DNA of 64,000 nt, taken from contig NZ_CP141058.1 of NCBI RefSeq assembly GCF_034661175.1, positions 3,410,001 through 3,474,000 on the forward strand. Direction: 5' to 3'. The notes under the pieces are model-generated. The model was given only the letters and a program-made list of their open reading frames with translations. It was not told the DNA's origin and did no database searches. The first letter of the stretch is position 1, and each line of letters starts with the position of its first letter. This DNA is from Nocardioides renjunii. Its GTDB lineage: Bacteria > Actinomycetota > Actinomycetes > Propionibacteriales > Nocardioidaceae. Both the position numbers and the translations under genes were made by a program. Positions 29,731-37,829 of the stretch are shown in pieces.

Positions 29731-30581
29731 TGCTCGCGGCCCAGCGTCGCGGACGCATCCTCGCCGAGCTCAGTCGCGACGGCACCGTGCGCGTGACCGA
29801 CCTCGTCGAGCTCCTCGGGGTCTCCGACATGACCGTACGGCGCGACCTCGTCGCCCTGCACCGCGACGGCCTGCTGGAGAAGGTGCACGGCGGCGCCCTG
29901 GCCGTCGCCGAGCCGTCGTCCTCGGAGCCGGGCTTCGCCGCCAAGTCGGTGCAGCGCCGCAACGAGAAGGAGGCCATCGCGGCTGCCGCAGCCGAGCTCG
30001 TGCACACCGGGATGGCCATCGCCGTGTCCGCGGGGACCACGACCCACGCCCTCACCGAGCACATCGCGCGCGTGCCCCACCTCACCGTCGTCACCAACTC
30101 GGTGTGGGTGGCCGACGTCCTGCACCGCACCGGAGACGCGACCACGTCGGTGCTCCTCACCGGCGGGCTCCGCACGCCGTCCGACGCCCTGGTCGGCCCG
30201 GTCGCGGTCTCCTCGCTGCGCAGCCTCCACGTCGACGCGTTCTTCATGGGCGTGCACGGCATGGACGTGCGCGCCGGCTTCAGCACGCCCAACCTGCTGG
30301 AGTCGGAGACCAACCGCGCCATGATCGAGCGCTCCCGCAGGCTCATCGTGCTGGCCGACTCCAGCAAGTGGGGCGTCGTCGGCCTCAGCAGCATGGCCGC
30401 CCTCTCCGAGGCGGCCGTGCTGGTCACCGACTCCGGCCTGTCCGCCCACGCCAGCGGCGCCCTCGCCGACCACGTCGGGGAGCTGGTGGTGGTGGACCCC
30501 GCCGACGGCGACGACCTCGACAGCCCCCGCCCCGGGAGCGCACGTCCCGACACCGACGACCTAGGAGCCGGACACGCATGA
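29730..30581 (+). CDS. DeoR/GlpR-family transcriptional regulator
   Basis: A 283-residue repressor. The N-terminal helix-turn-helix is RRGRILAELSRDGTVRVTDL, then SDMTVRRDLVALHRDGLLEK, followed by VHGGA. The C-terminal DeoR sensor domain (about residues 75-235) has SAGTTTHALTEHI, TNSVWVADVL and the phosphosugar-site region LADSSKWGVVGLS. It should respond to a phosphorylated sugar, probably a galactose or tagatose derivative (inference). It lies between beta- and alpha-galactosidase genes with TGATG and ATGA overlaps, so it is cotranscribed and likely self-regulated. Confidence 0.93.
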   Translation: MLAAQRRGRILAELSRDGTVRVTDLVELLGVSDMTVRRDLVALHRDGLLEKVHGGALAVAEPSSSEPGFAAKSVQRRNEKEAIAAAAAELVHTGMAIAVSAGTTTHALTEHIARVPHLTVVTNSVWVADVLHRTGDATTSVLLTGGLRTPSDALVGPVAVSSLRSLHVDAFFMGVHGMDVRAGFSTPNLLESETNRAMIERSRRLIVLADSSKWGVVGLSSMAALSEAAVLVTDSGLSAHASGALADHVGELVVVDPADGDDLDSPRPGSARPDTDDLGAGHA

Positions 30582-32758
30582 GCGACGACACCACCCCGAC
30601 CGACCGCCCCGACCGCCCCGACCGGTCCGACCGGTCCGAGGCCCCGCTCCACCTCAGCCGCGGCGGCGTCAGCCTGGTGCTGGGCCGCGACGCCGGGGGG
30701 ATACCGGTCGTCCTCCACTGGGGCGCCGCCCTGGGCGACCTCGACGACGCGGCCCTGACGGCGATCATGGCGGCGCGCCAGCCGGGCGCCGCGCGCTCGT
30801 CGTACGACCTGCCCCGCCGCACCGGGCTGGTGCCCGACGGCACGCATGGCTTCTCGGGCACCCCGGCCCTCGCCGGGCACCGGGTCGGCGGCAGCGCCCG
30901 GGCCGCCACCCCGAGCCTGGTCGACTGGGTCGTCGACGTCGCCGACGGGAGCCTCACGTGCACCTGCACCGACGACGAGGCCGGGTGGGAGGTGCAGGTC
31001 GAGCTCGGCCTCGACGACGCCGGGCTCCTGCACGCGCGCACCAGCGTCACCAACACCGCCGACGGTGACCTCCACCTGGCGTCCGTGCTGACCGCCCTGC
31101 CCGTGCCGGCCCGCGCCGGGGAGCTGCTCGACCTCACCGGCCGGTGGTGCAAGGAGCGCACCCCGCAGCGGCACCCGTGGGTCCAGGGGACGCACCGACG
31201 CGACAGCCGCCGGGGGCGCACCGGGCACGACGCGACGCTGCTCATGGTCGCCGGCACCCCCGGGTTCACCTTCGGCCGCGGCGAGGTCTGGGCGGTGCAC
31301 ACGGCCTGGAGCGGCAACCACACGACGTACGCCGAGCGCACCCCCGAGGGCGAGTGCCTGCTCGGCGGCGGCGAGCTGCTGAGCCCGGGCGAGGTGGTGC
31401 TCGCCCCGGGTGAGACGTACGACTCCCCCCGCCTCCTCTGCTCGTGGTCCGGCACCGGGCTCGACCCGCTGAGCCACCGCCTCCACGCCCACCTGCGGGC
31501 CGTCACGCCGCGGGCCCGCGGCGAGCGGCCGGTGATCGCCAACACCTGGGAGGCGGTCTACTTCGACCAGTCGCTCGACCGGCTCACCGAGCTGGCCGAC
31601 GTGGCCGCGTCGGTCGGGGTCGAGCGCTTCGTCCTCGACGACGGCTGGTTCCTGGGGCGACGCGCCGACACCGCCGGCCTCGGCGACTGGACGGTGGACC
31701 CGACGGTGTGGCCCGAGGGACTCGGACCGCTCGTGGACCACGTCACCGGGGTCGGCATGGAGTTCGGCCTGTGGGTGGAGCCGGAGATGGTGAACCCGGA
31801 CTCCGAGACGGCCCGCAACCACCCCGAGCGGGTGCTGCGCGGCCACGCCGACCCGCCGATCACGTGGCGCCACCAGCAGGTGCTCGACCTCCAGGACGAC
31901 GGCGCGTTTGCGGACCTGCGCGAGGCCCTGCTGGCGCTGCTCGACGGGCTCGACATCGCCTACCTCAAGTGGGACCACAACCGCGACCTCACCGACGCCA
32001 CGCACGATGGCCGCCCGGCGGTGCACGGCCAGACGCTGGCGGCCTACCGGCTGCTCGACGAGCTCCGCGCCGCGCACCCGGCGCTCGAGATCGAGTCCTG
32101 CTCGTCCGGCGGGGCACGCGTCGACGCGGAGGTGCTGGCGCGCACCGACCGCATCTGGCCCAGCGACACCATCGACCCGCTGGAGCGCCAGCACCTGCAG
32201 CGGTGGACCTCGCTGCTCGTGCCGCCGGAGCTGATGGGCTCGCACGTGGGCGGCCCGACGTCGCACACCACCGGGCGCACGCACGCGCTGCGCTACCGCG
32301 CGGCCACCGCCCTCCTCCACTGGTTCGGCATCGAGTGGGACATGACGAGCCTGGACGAGGCCGGGCTCACCGAGCTCGGGTCCTGGATCGCGCTGCACAA
32401 GCAGGTGAGGCCGCTTATCGGGACCGGCACGCTCGTCCACCCCGACCACCCCGACCCGGCGCTGATGGTCACCGGCGTCGTCGCCGCGGACCGCTCCGAG
32501 GCGTGGTACGTCGTGGCCACCGTCGGCGCGACCGACACCCAGCACCCAGCGCCCCTGCGGGTCACGGGGCTTGACCCCGGCCGCACCTACCGCCTGACCG
32601 AGGAGCTGCCGCCACCGCCCGGTGGAGCCGACCTGACCGACGCCTGGTCGGCGGACGGCGCCGAGCTGCCCGGCCGGCTCCTGCACGAGGTCGGGGTCGC
32701 GCTGCCCGTGCTCGACCCGGAGGAGGCACGGGTGCTACGCGTCGTCGCGGTCGACTGA
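30578..32758 (+). CDS. Alpha-galactosidase, glycoside hydrolase family 36
   Basis: A 726-residue GH36 enzyme that removes terminal alpha-galactose from melibiose or raffinose-type sugars. The nucleophile is Asp466 in IAYLKWDHNRDLT and the acid/base Asp530 in RIWPSDTIDP; CSSGGARVD between them binds substrate. An N-terminal beta-supersandwich (about 25-320) precedes the TIM barrel (about 325-640) and a C-terminal beta domain. The first 20 residues are a (R)PDRPDRSDRS low-complexity tract encoded by GACCG-type pentamers and are probably not part of the fold. AGGAG lies before ATG 30578. Confidence 0.95.
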   Translation: MSDDTTPTDRPDRPDRSDRSEAPLHLSRGGVSLVLGRDAGGIPVVLHWGAALGDLDDAALTAIMAARQPGAARSSYDLPRRTGLVPDGTHGFSGTPALAGHRVGGSARAATPSLVDWVVDVADGSLTCTCTDDEAGWEVQVELGLDDAGLLHARTSVTNTADGDLHLASVLTALPVPARAGELLDLTGRWCKERTPQRHPWVQGTHRRDSRRGRTGHDATLLMVAGTPGFTFGRGEVWAVHTAWSGNHTTYAERTPEGECLLGGGELLSPGEVVLAPGETYDSPRLLCSWSGTGLDPLSHRLHAHLRAVTPRARGERPVIANTWEAVYFDQSLDRLTELADVAASVGVERFVLDDGWFLGRRADTAGLGDWTVDPTVWPEGLGPLVDHVTGVGMEFGLWVEPEMVNPDSETARNHPERVLRGHADPPITWRHQQVLDLQDDGAFADLREALLALLDGLDIAYLKWDHNRDLTDATHDGRPAVHGQTLAAYRLLDELRAAHPALEIESCSSGGARVDAEVLARTDRIWPSDTIDPLERQHLQRWTSLLVPPELMGSHVGGPTSHTTGRTHALRYRAATALLHWFGIEWDMTSLDEAGLTELGSWIALHKQVRPLIGTGTLVHPDHPDPALMVTGVVAADRSEAWYVVATVGATDTQHPAPLRVTGLDPGRTYRLTEELPPPPGGADLTDAWSADGAELPGRLLHEVGVALPVLDPEEARVLRVVAVD

Positions 32759-32767
32759 CCCTCGACG

Positions 32768-32855
32768 GCACCGGGCCCCGCGCGGTCGCCGGTGCGCCGA
32801 GGGCCCGGGTCCGGACAGGCAACGGCCCTCCCCCGGGGTCACCGAGGGAGGGCCG
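32768..32855. terminator. Two hairpins in the convergent gap after the alpha-galactosidase gene
   Basis: Arms GCACCGG/CCGGTGC at 32768-32774 and 32789-32795, then CGGCCCTCCC/GGGAGGGCCG at 32823-32832 and 32846-32855. They lie between the stop codons of two convergent genes, so each could terminate transcription from one side. Confidence 0.65.
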
Positions 32856-32861
32856 GCCGTC

Positions 32862-35800
32862 TCAGCGGGTCAGTCGCACCCTGACCCGGTCGGTGCTGCC
32901 GTCGTCGAACCGGACGACCAGCACGGCCTGCACCGTCGGGTCGCGGTCGAGCCTGGCGCGGGCCCGAGCGTTCAGCCGGACCACCACGGTGCCCTTCTCG
33001 CCGGCCTCGAGCTCGAAGGAGCCCGCGCCCAGCTTCTTGCCGCCGCGGGTCCGCAGCACCGCCGTCCCCTCGCAGTCCGCCGCGCCGCACCGCAGGACCA
33101 GCCGCGCCCTGCGGCCGTCGTGCGTCGCGTCCACGTTGCCGCCCTGCGCCACCGCCACGCTGGGCGCGGGCGGCGTCGGGGTGGGCGTCGGCGTGGGGGT
33201 CGGCGTCGGCGTCGGCGTGGGCGTGGGCGTCGGCGTGGGGGTCGGGGTCGGCCCGGTGGTCGGGGTGGCCCCGGCCACGGTCAGCGAGCCACTGCCCGCG
33301 CCGGCCTCGTGCGCCACGTCACCGGCGTACGACGCCGACAGCGCCACCGTCCCCGCCTCGTCGAACGGACCGACCGTGAAGCTGGCCGCGCCGTCCTGGA
33401 GGTCGACCGGGTCGAGCGCCTCGCCGTCGACCGTGAGGGTGATCTTGCCGGTGGGCGTCTCCTCGGCGAGCGAGTCCACCTCGACCTCGACGCGGGCGGT
33501 GTCACCCAGCTGGACCTCGGCGGGCGTCGGCGTCACCGTCACCGTGGCGGCGACGTCCTCCGGGTCGGCCAGCTCCTTGAGCTGCACGTCGCGGTAGTAG
33601 ACGTTCTCACCCCCGCCGTGGTTCTGCAGACCGATGTGGGAGGGCCACGTGAGCCGGTTCGCGTGGGTGCCGGTGAAGTCGTTGACCAGCACGTCGTTGA
33701 GGTAGACGCGGATGCGCTTCCCCTCCACGCGGATCTCGTAGTGGTTCCACTGGTTCACCGGCTTGAGCGCCGCGTCCCGCTGGGCGTTGGCACCCTGGAA
33801 CGTGTAGATGGCGCCCGTGGTGCGGTCCGGCAGGTCGGTGGCGTCGATCTGGATCTCGTAGCCCCTGTCGACCGCGACCCACGGGTCACCGGCCGGGTCG
33901 GGAGTGCCGCCGTCCTGACGGGGCGTCGTCTCCGGGTTGGGGAACCCGACGAACACGCCGCCGTTGTCGTCCTTGGTGAGCTTCCAGTCCAGCTGCAGGG
34001 AGTAGTCGCCCTCGAGCGGCTCGGAGTGCCACAGCAGGCCCAGTCCGCCGTTGGTCTTCAGCGTGCAGTCGGCCTCGCGGGTGAAGACGCCGGGGCCGGC
34101 CATCCTCCAGTCCGCCATGCTGGCCGCGGTCCCGTCGAACAGGCTCCGGTAGCCGGGGTCGGCCGGGGCGGCCTCGCAGGTGTCGGGCTCGACGACCGCG
34201 TCGACCATCCTGAACCAGTCGAACGCGCCGACCTGGCTGCCGGTGCCGTTGTAGGCGGCGACACCGACCTTGGGAGCGACCAGCCCGGTCATCGGGTAGC
34301 CCGCGCCCATGGACTGCCACGTCGCGCCCTGGTCGACCGACCAGCGGCCCTGGACCGCCGTGCCGGTCGAGACCAGCTGGAGCCGCAGGTCGTCGGGAGC
34401 GGCGCCGTCGGGCAGGTCGGCGTTGGTGTAGACCATGTCGCCGTTGATCCGGCGACCCAGCTCGAGCACCCAGTCGCCGTCCGGCGTCTCCATCGCCACG
34501 AGCTTGGCGTAGTTGGCGGCGCTGGTCCAGGCCACGAGACCACCCTGGAGGTAGTCGTCCGCGCCGGTCATGGAGAACTGGGTCTCGGCTGCCCAGGCAC
34601 CCTCCGCGGGAGCCTGCTGCAGCACGATGTTCTTGGCGTCGACGGCTCCGCCGGAGAGGTCACCGCCCTGCGCGTCGATGCGCAGCTGCCCGCCGGCCAG
34701 CGTGACGCCGGTGGCCGTCTTGTTGAGGATCGTGCTCCAGCGACAGGTGTCGAGGGTGGTGCCGTCGAACTCGTCGTCGGCGCCGGGCGCCTGCCCCGGG
34801 GCACACGCCTCGCGACTGCCCAGGTCGAGGTAGTCGATGTTGACGTTGCCGTTGTCGCCGGCGTCGCGCTGGATCGTGACGACGTTGGCGCCGGCCCGCA
34901 GCTCGAGCTGGTCGGTGACCGAGCCCCAGTCCTTCCAGGTGGCGAGCGGGGGCAGCGACAGCTTCTTGACGAAGACGCCGTTGACGTGGACGGACATCAC
35001 CTTGGTCTGGTCGGGCTGCGGGTTCGGCCCGTTGGCGTAGCCGAGCCTCACGTTGTGGAAGCCGGCCGCCGTCGCGGTCACGTCGAAGCTCACGGACGCG
35101 CCGTCGACCTCGAAGCCACCGACGTAGCCGGTGCCGCTGAAGCCGGCGTGCTCGGTCTGCACGCGGTTCCCGGTCCCGGTGATGGTCCCGACCTCGGCCT
35201 CGACACGACCGCCGGTCGGGTCGACGACCCGGAGGTGGTCGAGGTTGACGTTGCCGTCGTCACCGGTCTCGTAGGCGATCTCCACCGTGGTGACGCCTGC
35301 CGGCAGGGTGACGCGGACGGTGTGCGTGCCCCACGTCTTCCAGTCGCCGAGCGGCGGCAGCACGATCGTCTGCAGCACCCCGCCGACGTACAGGCTCATC
35401 TTCTTGGCCTGGTTGGGCTGGGGGTTCGGACCGTTGGCGTAGCGCAGCTGCAGGTCGTAGGCACCGGCCCGGGGAGCGACGACGTCGACGGTGGTGCCCG
35501 AGCCGATCGTCTGGATGCCGTCGACGAAGCCGGAGCCGGTGTAGCCGGCGTGCTCGGTGGCGATGCCGGCGGTGCCCGAGAGGGCACCGTCCTCGAGCTC
35601 GTAGATCCCGTCGGCCGGGGGCTCGGGGTCGGGCTCGACGTAGCCGGGATAGCTGTTGAGGGTGTACCACGCCTCAGTGCTCCACAGCGTGTCGCCCGAC
35701 GCCGAGGCGAAGGGACGGGGCGAGCGCAGGTGGACGACCCGGTCGGGCTTCAGGCCGTCGACCTGGAGGGTCACCGTCCTGCCGTCCTGCGACGCGGTGG

Positions 35801-37694
35801 CACTGGTGACGGCGAGCGTCTCCTCGTCCAGCTTGGGCCCGCCGTACTGCGCGGTCGCGCGGTAGCGCCACTGCTTGAGCTGGTACTTCGAGGCGAGGTC
35901 CTCGAGCGTCGCGGCCGAGAGGGGCTTGGTGTACTCGATCTCGAAGCCGCCCTCGACGACGTCCATCGACAGCATGTCGAACGGCACCGCACCGGAGAGG
36001 TCGAGCCTCTGCAGGCCGTGGCGGAGCTTGCCGGTCTGGCCCCAGTTGCCCCCCGCGCCGAGGCCGCCGACGATCAGCGACCCGCCGTCGGCCTTCAGCA
36101 CCCGGCTGACACCCGCCTCGAGGCCCTGCGTCATCCGGAAGAGCGCGCCCTGGTAGGCGCCGTCCACCATCTCGAGGTCGGCGCGCTGGAGGCCGCCGTA
36201 GGTGACGTCGCCGATGAACATCTGCCCGTCGTACGGGCCCTCCTCGACAACGACGGGGGTGCTCGGGGAGTTGGCGATCTCGTTCTGCGGCATCCACAGG
36301 ACCGGCTTGGTGACGGGCTCGCTGTCGAAACGGCCGGGCGTCCCGCCGGGACCGGTGGTGAAGTGGTTGTAGAAGGCGCCCGGCTGGATCTGCACCAGCT
36401 TGGATGCCGGCAGCCAGCCACCCTGATTGTCGGTCACGAAGATCTCGCCGTTGGGGCCCTCACCCATGCCGTGCGGGGTGCGCAGGCCACCGGCGACGAA
36501 CTCGATCTCGCCGGTCTCCCTGTCGACCGTGATGTGCGTGCCGCGGTCCTGTGAGCCCTGCGGCACGGTGGTGGCGCCGCCGAGGTTTATCGACACCGAC
36601 AGGTTGAGGTGGAACTTGCCGTCGCGGTAGAGCATGCCGAAGGCGAACTCGTGGAAGTTGCCGTCGAAGGGCCAGGTCGCGACCGTCTCCTTGCCCTCGA
36701 ACACGCCGTCCCCGCCGGCATCGACCAGACGGGACAGCTGGTGCTTCTCCGAGACGTAGACGTCGCCCTCCACGACCTTGATGCCCTGCGGCTCCTTGAG
36801 CCCGTCGGCGACGAGGGTGCGGGTCACACCGGCCGGGCCGGTCGCCGTCCTGACGCCCTCGAGCCGGTGGAGCTGGCCGAGGGAGACGTTGCCCTGGTCG
36901 TTGCCGTTGCCGCCCCAGGTGAGGACGAGCAGGTCGTCACCGTCCCACTCCAGGCCCGTGACCTGCGGCTCGAAGCCGTCCGGGCGCAGGTCGGTCAGCG
37001 TGTAGGCGGGGTTGACCCCGTCGAGCTGGAGTCCGTCCCCCGCGGAGTCGTCCTGGCCCTCGCACTGCTTGAAGCCGGGCGCGGTGACGCGGGTGACGCC
37101 GGCCTCGGTGCTGAGCACCGAGGTGGGCACCACGGAGAAGGTCGTCTCGCCGGGACGCATCCACTGCAGGGTGAGGCGCTCGCCGCCACCGCCCTCGAAG
37201 TAGTTGACACGCAGCTCGTGCACGGTGCCCTGGGTCAGGGTGACGCTGCCCTCCTTGGCGGTGTCCCCGTGCAGGCCGTCGTGGTCGATGACGAGCTGGT
37301 CGTCGACGAGGAGCTCGGAGCCGTCGTCGCTCGTGAGGCGGAACATGTAGGTGCCGGTGGTCTCGACACTGAGGTTGGCCAGGACCTCGACCAGGAAGTT
37401 GTCCTGCAGCCCACCGAAGTCCTCGGGCGCGTCCCAGTCGATGCTCGGCTTGAGCAGGTCGACGTTGGGCGTCTGCGCCGCCTTGAGCGTGCAGAGCTCC
37501 GAGACCGGCTGGCCGAGCTGGAAGGCACGCATGGTGACGCCCGGCTCGTCGCCGACCGGGACGGCGGACGCGGCGGGGGCGGTGGAGAGCGCGGCACCGA
37601 GGCCCGCGACGAGGACGCCAGCCACGGAGGCGGCGACCGAGCGGCGTGCCCGGACGGCACGGCGGCCGCAGGCACTGAGGGGGGACAACGACAC
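32862..37694 (-). CDS. Large secreted multidomain carbohydrate protein (PA14, beta-propeller, CBM6-like x2, DUF1080)
   Basis: A 1610-residue exported protein with a Sec signal (about residues 1-44, cleavage after PAASA). Visible regions in order: PA14 (about 50-200; TGTYMFRLTSDDGSELLVDD); sorbosone dehydrogenase-like six-blade propeller (about 205-570; EPQGIKVVEGDVYVSEKHQL, then GLRTPHGMGEGPNGEIFVTD); two CBM6/35-like sugar-binding domains (about 695-965, each with YANGPNPQP); a concanavalin-like module (about 975-1170); a 3-keto-disaccharide hydrolase-type DUF1080 domain (about 1180-1375; RSLFDGT, then YEIQIDATDLPDRTTGAIY); an Ig-like domain; a (TP)n linker near 1480-1508 and a basic C-terminal beta domain ending in RVRVRLTR. 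It resembles extracellular glycan-oxidising or binding proteins. No cell-wall sorting signal is seen. Confidence 0.88.
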   Translation of the reverse strand: MSLSPLSACGRRAVRARRSVAASVAGVLVAGLGAALSTAPAASAVPVGDEPGVTMRAFQLGQPVSELCTLKAAQTPNVDLLKPSIDWDAPEDFGGLQDNFLVEVLANLSVETTGTYMFRLTSDDGSELLVDDQLVIDHDGLHGDTAKEGSVTLTQGTVHELRVNYFEGGGGERLTLQWMRPGETTFSVVPTSVLSTEAGVTRVTAPGFKQCEGQDDSAGDGLQLDGVNPAYTLTDLRPDGFEPQVTGLEWDGDDLLVLTWGGNGNDQGNVSLGQLHRLEGVRTATGPAGVTRTLVADGLKEPQGIKVVEGDVYVSEKHQLSRLVDAGGDGVFEGKETVATWPFDGNFHEFAFGMLYRDGKFHLNLSVSINLGGATTVPQGSQDRGTHITVDRETGEIEFVAGGLRTPHGMGEGPNGEIFVTDNQGGWLPASKLVQIQPGAFYNHFTTGPGGTPGRFDSEPVTKPVLWMPQNEIANSPSTPVVVEEGPYDGQMFIGDVTYGGLQRADLEMVDGAYQGALFRMTQGLEAGVSRVLKADGGSLIVGGLGAGGNWGQTGKLRHGLQRLDLSGAVPFDMLSMDVVEGGFEIEYTKPLSAATLEDLASKYQLKQWRYRATAQYGGPKLDEETLAVTSATASQDGRTVTLQVDGLKPDRVVHLRSPRPFASASGDTLWSTEAWYTLNSYPGYVEPDPEPPADGIYELEDGALSGTAGIATEHAGYTGSGFVDGIQTIGSGTTVDVVAPRAGAYDLQLRYANGPNPQPNQAKKMSLYVGGVLQTIVLPPLGDWKTWGTHTVRVTLPAGVTTVEIAYETGDDGNVNLDHLRVVDPTGGRVEAEVGTITGTGNRVQTEHAGFSGTGYVGGFEVDGASVSFDVTATAAGFHNVRLGYANGPNPQPDQTKVMSVHVNGVFVKKLSLPPLATWKDWGSVTDQLELRAGANVVTIQRDAGDNGNVNIDYLDLGSREACAPGQAPGADDEFDGTTLDTCRWSTILNKTATGVTLAGGQLRIDAQGGDLSGGAVDAKNIVLQQAPAEGAWAAETQFSMTGADDYLQGGLVAWTSAANYAKLVAMETPDGDWVLELGRRINGDMVYTNADLPDGAAPDDLRLQLVSTGTAVQGRWSVDQGATWQSMGAGYPMTGLVAPKVGVAAYNGTGSQVGAFDWFRMVDAVVEPDTCEAAPADPGYRSLFDGTAASMADWRMAGPGVFTREADCTLKTNGGLGLLWHSEPLEGDYSLQLDWKLTKDDNGGVFVGFPNPETTPRQDGGTPDPAGDPWVAVDRGYEIQIDATDLPDRTTGAIYTFQGANAQRDAALKPVNQWNHYEIRVEGKRIRVYLNDVLVNDFTGTHANRLTWPSHIGLQNHGGGENVYYRDVQLKELADPEDVAATVTVTPTPAEVQLGDTARVEVEVDSLAEETPTGKITLTVDGEALDPVDLQDGAASFTVGPFDEAGTVALSASYAGDVAHEAGAGSGSLTVAGATPTTGPTPTPTPTPTPTPTPTPTPTPTPTPTPPAPSVAVAQGGNVDATHDGRRARLVLRCGAADCEGTAVLRTRGGKKLGAGSFELEAGEKGTVVVRLNARARARLDRDPTVQAVLVVRFDDGSTDRVRVRLTR

Positions 37695-37829
37695 CGGGAC
37701 GACCTCCTGGGACCCCGGCCAGGGGCCGGGAACGATGTGACGTGCCTCACCCTAGGGTCAATCCGCCGCTTTGTGAACAACTTTTGTCCGTCTATCGTCA
37801 GAAGGCGCCTGGGTCACTACAGTCGCCCT

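Noticed and set aside
29705..32686. A 993-residue minus-strand frame opposite the alpha-galactosidase and regulator
   Set aside because: Shadow of real plus-strand genes; composition is Arg/Val/Gly-rich with no domain.
33120..36554. A 1144-residue plus-strand frame inside the large secreted protein gene
   Set aside because: Antisense shadow; the minus-strand frame has a signal peptide and recognisable domains.
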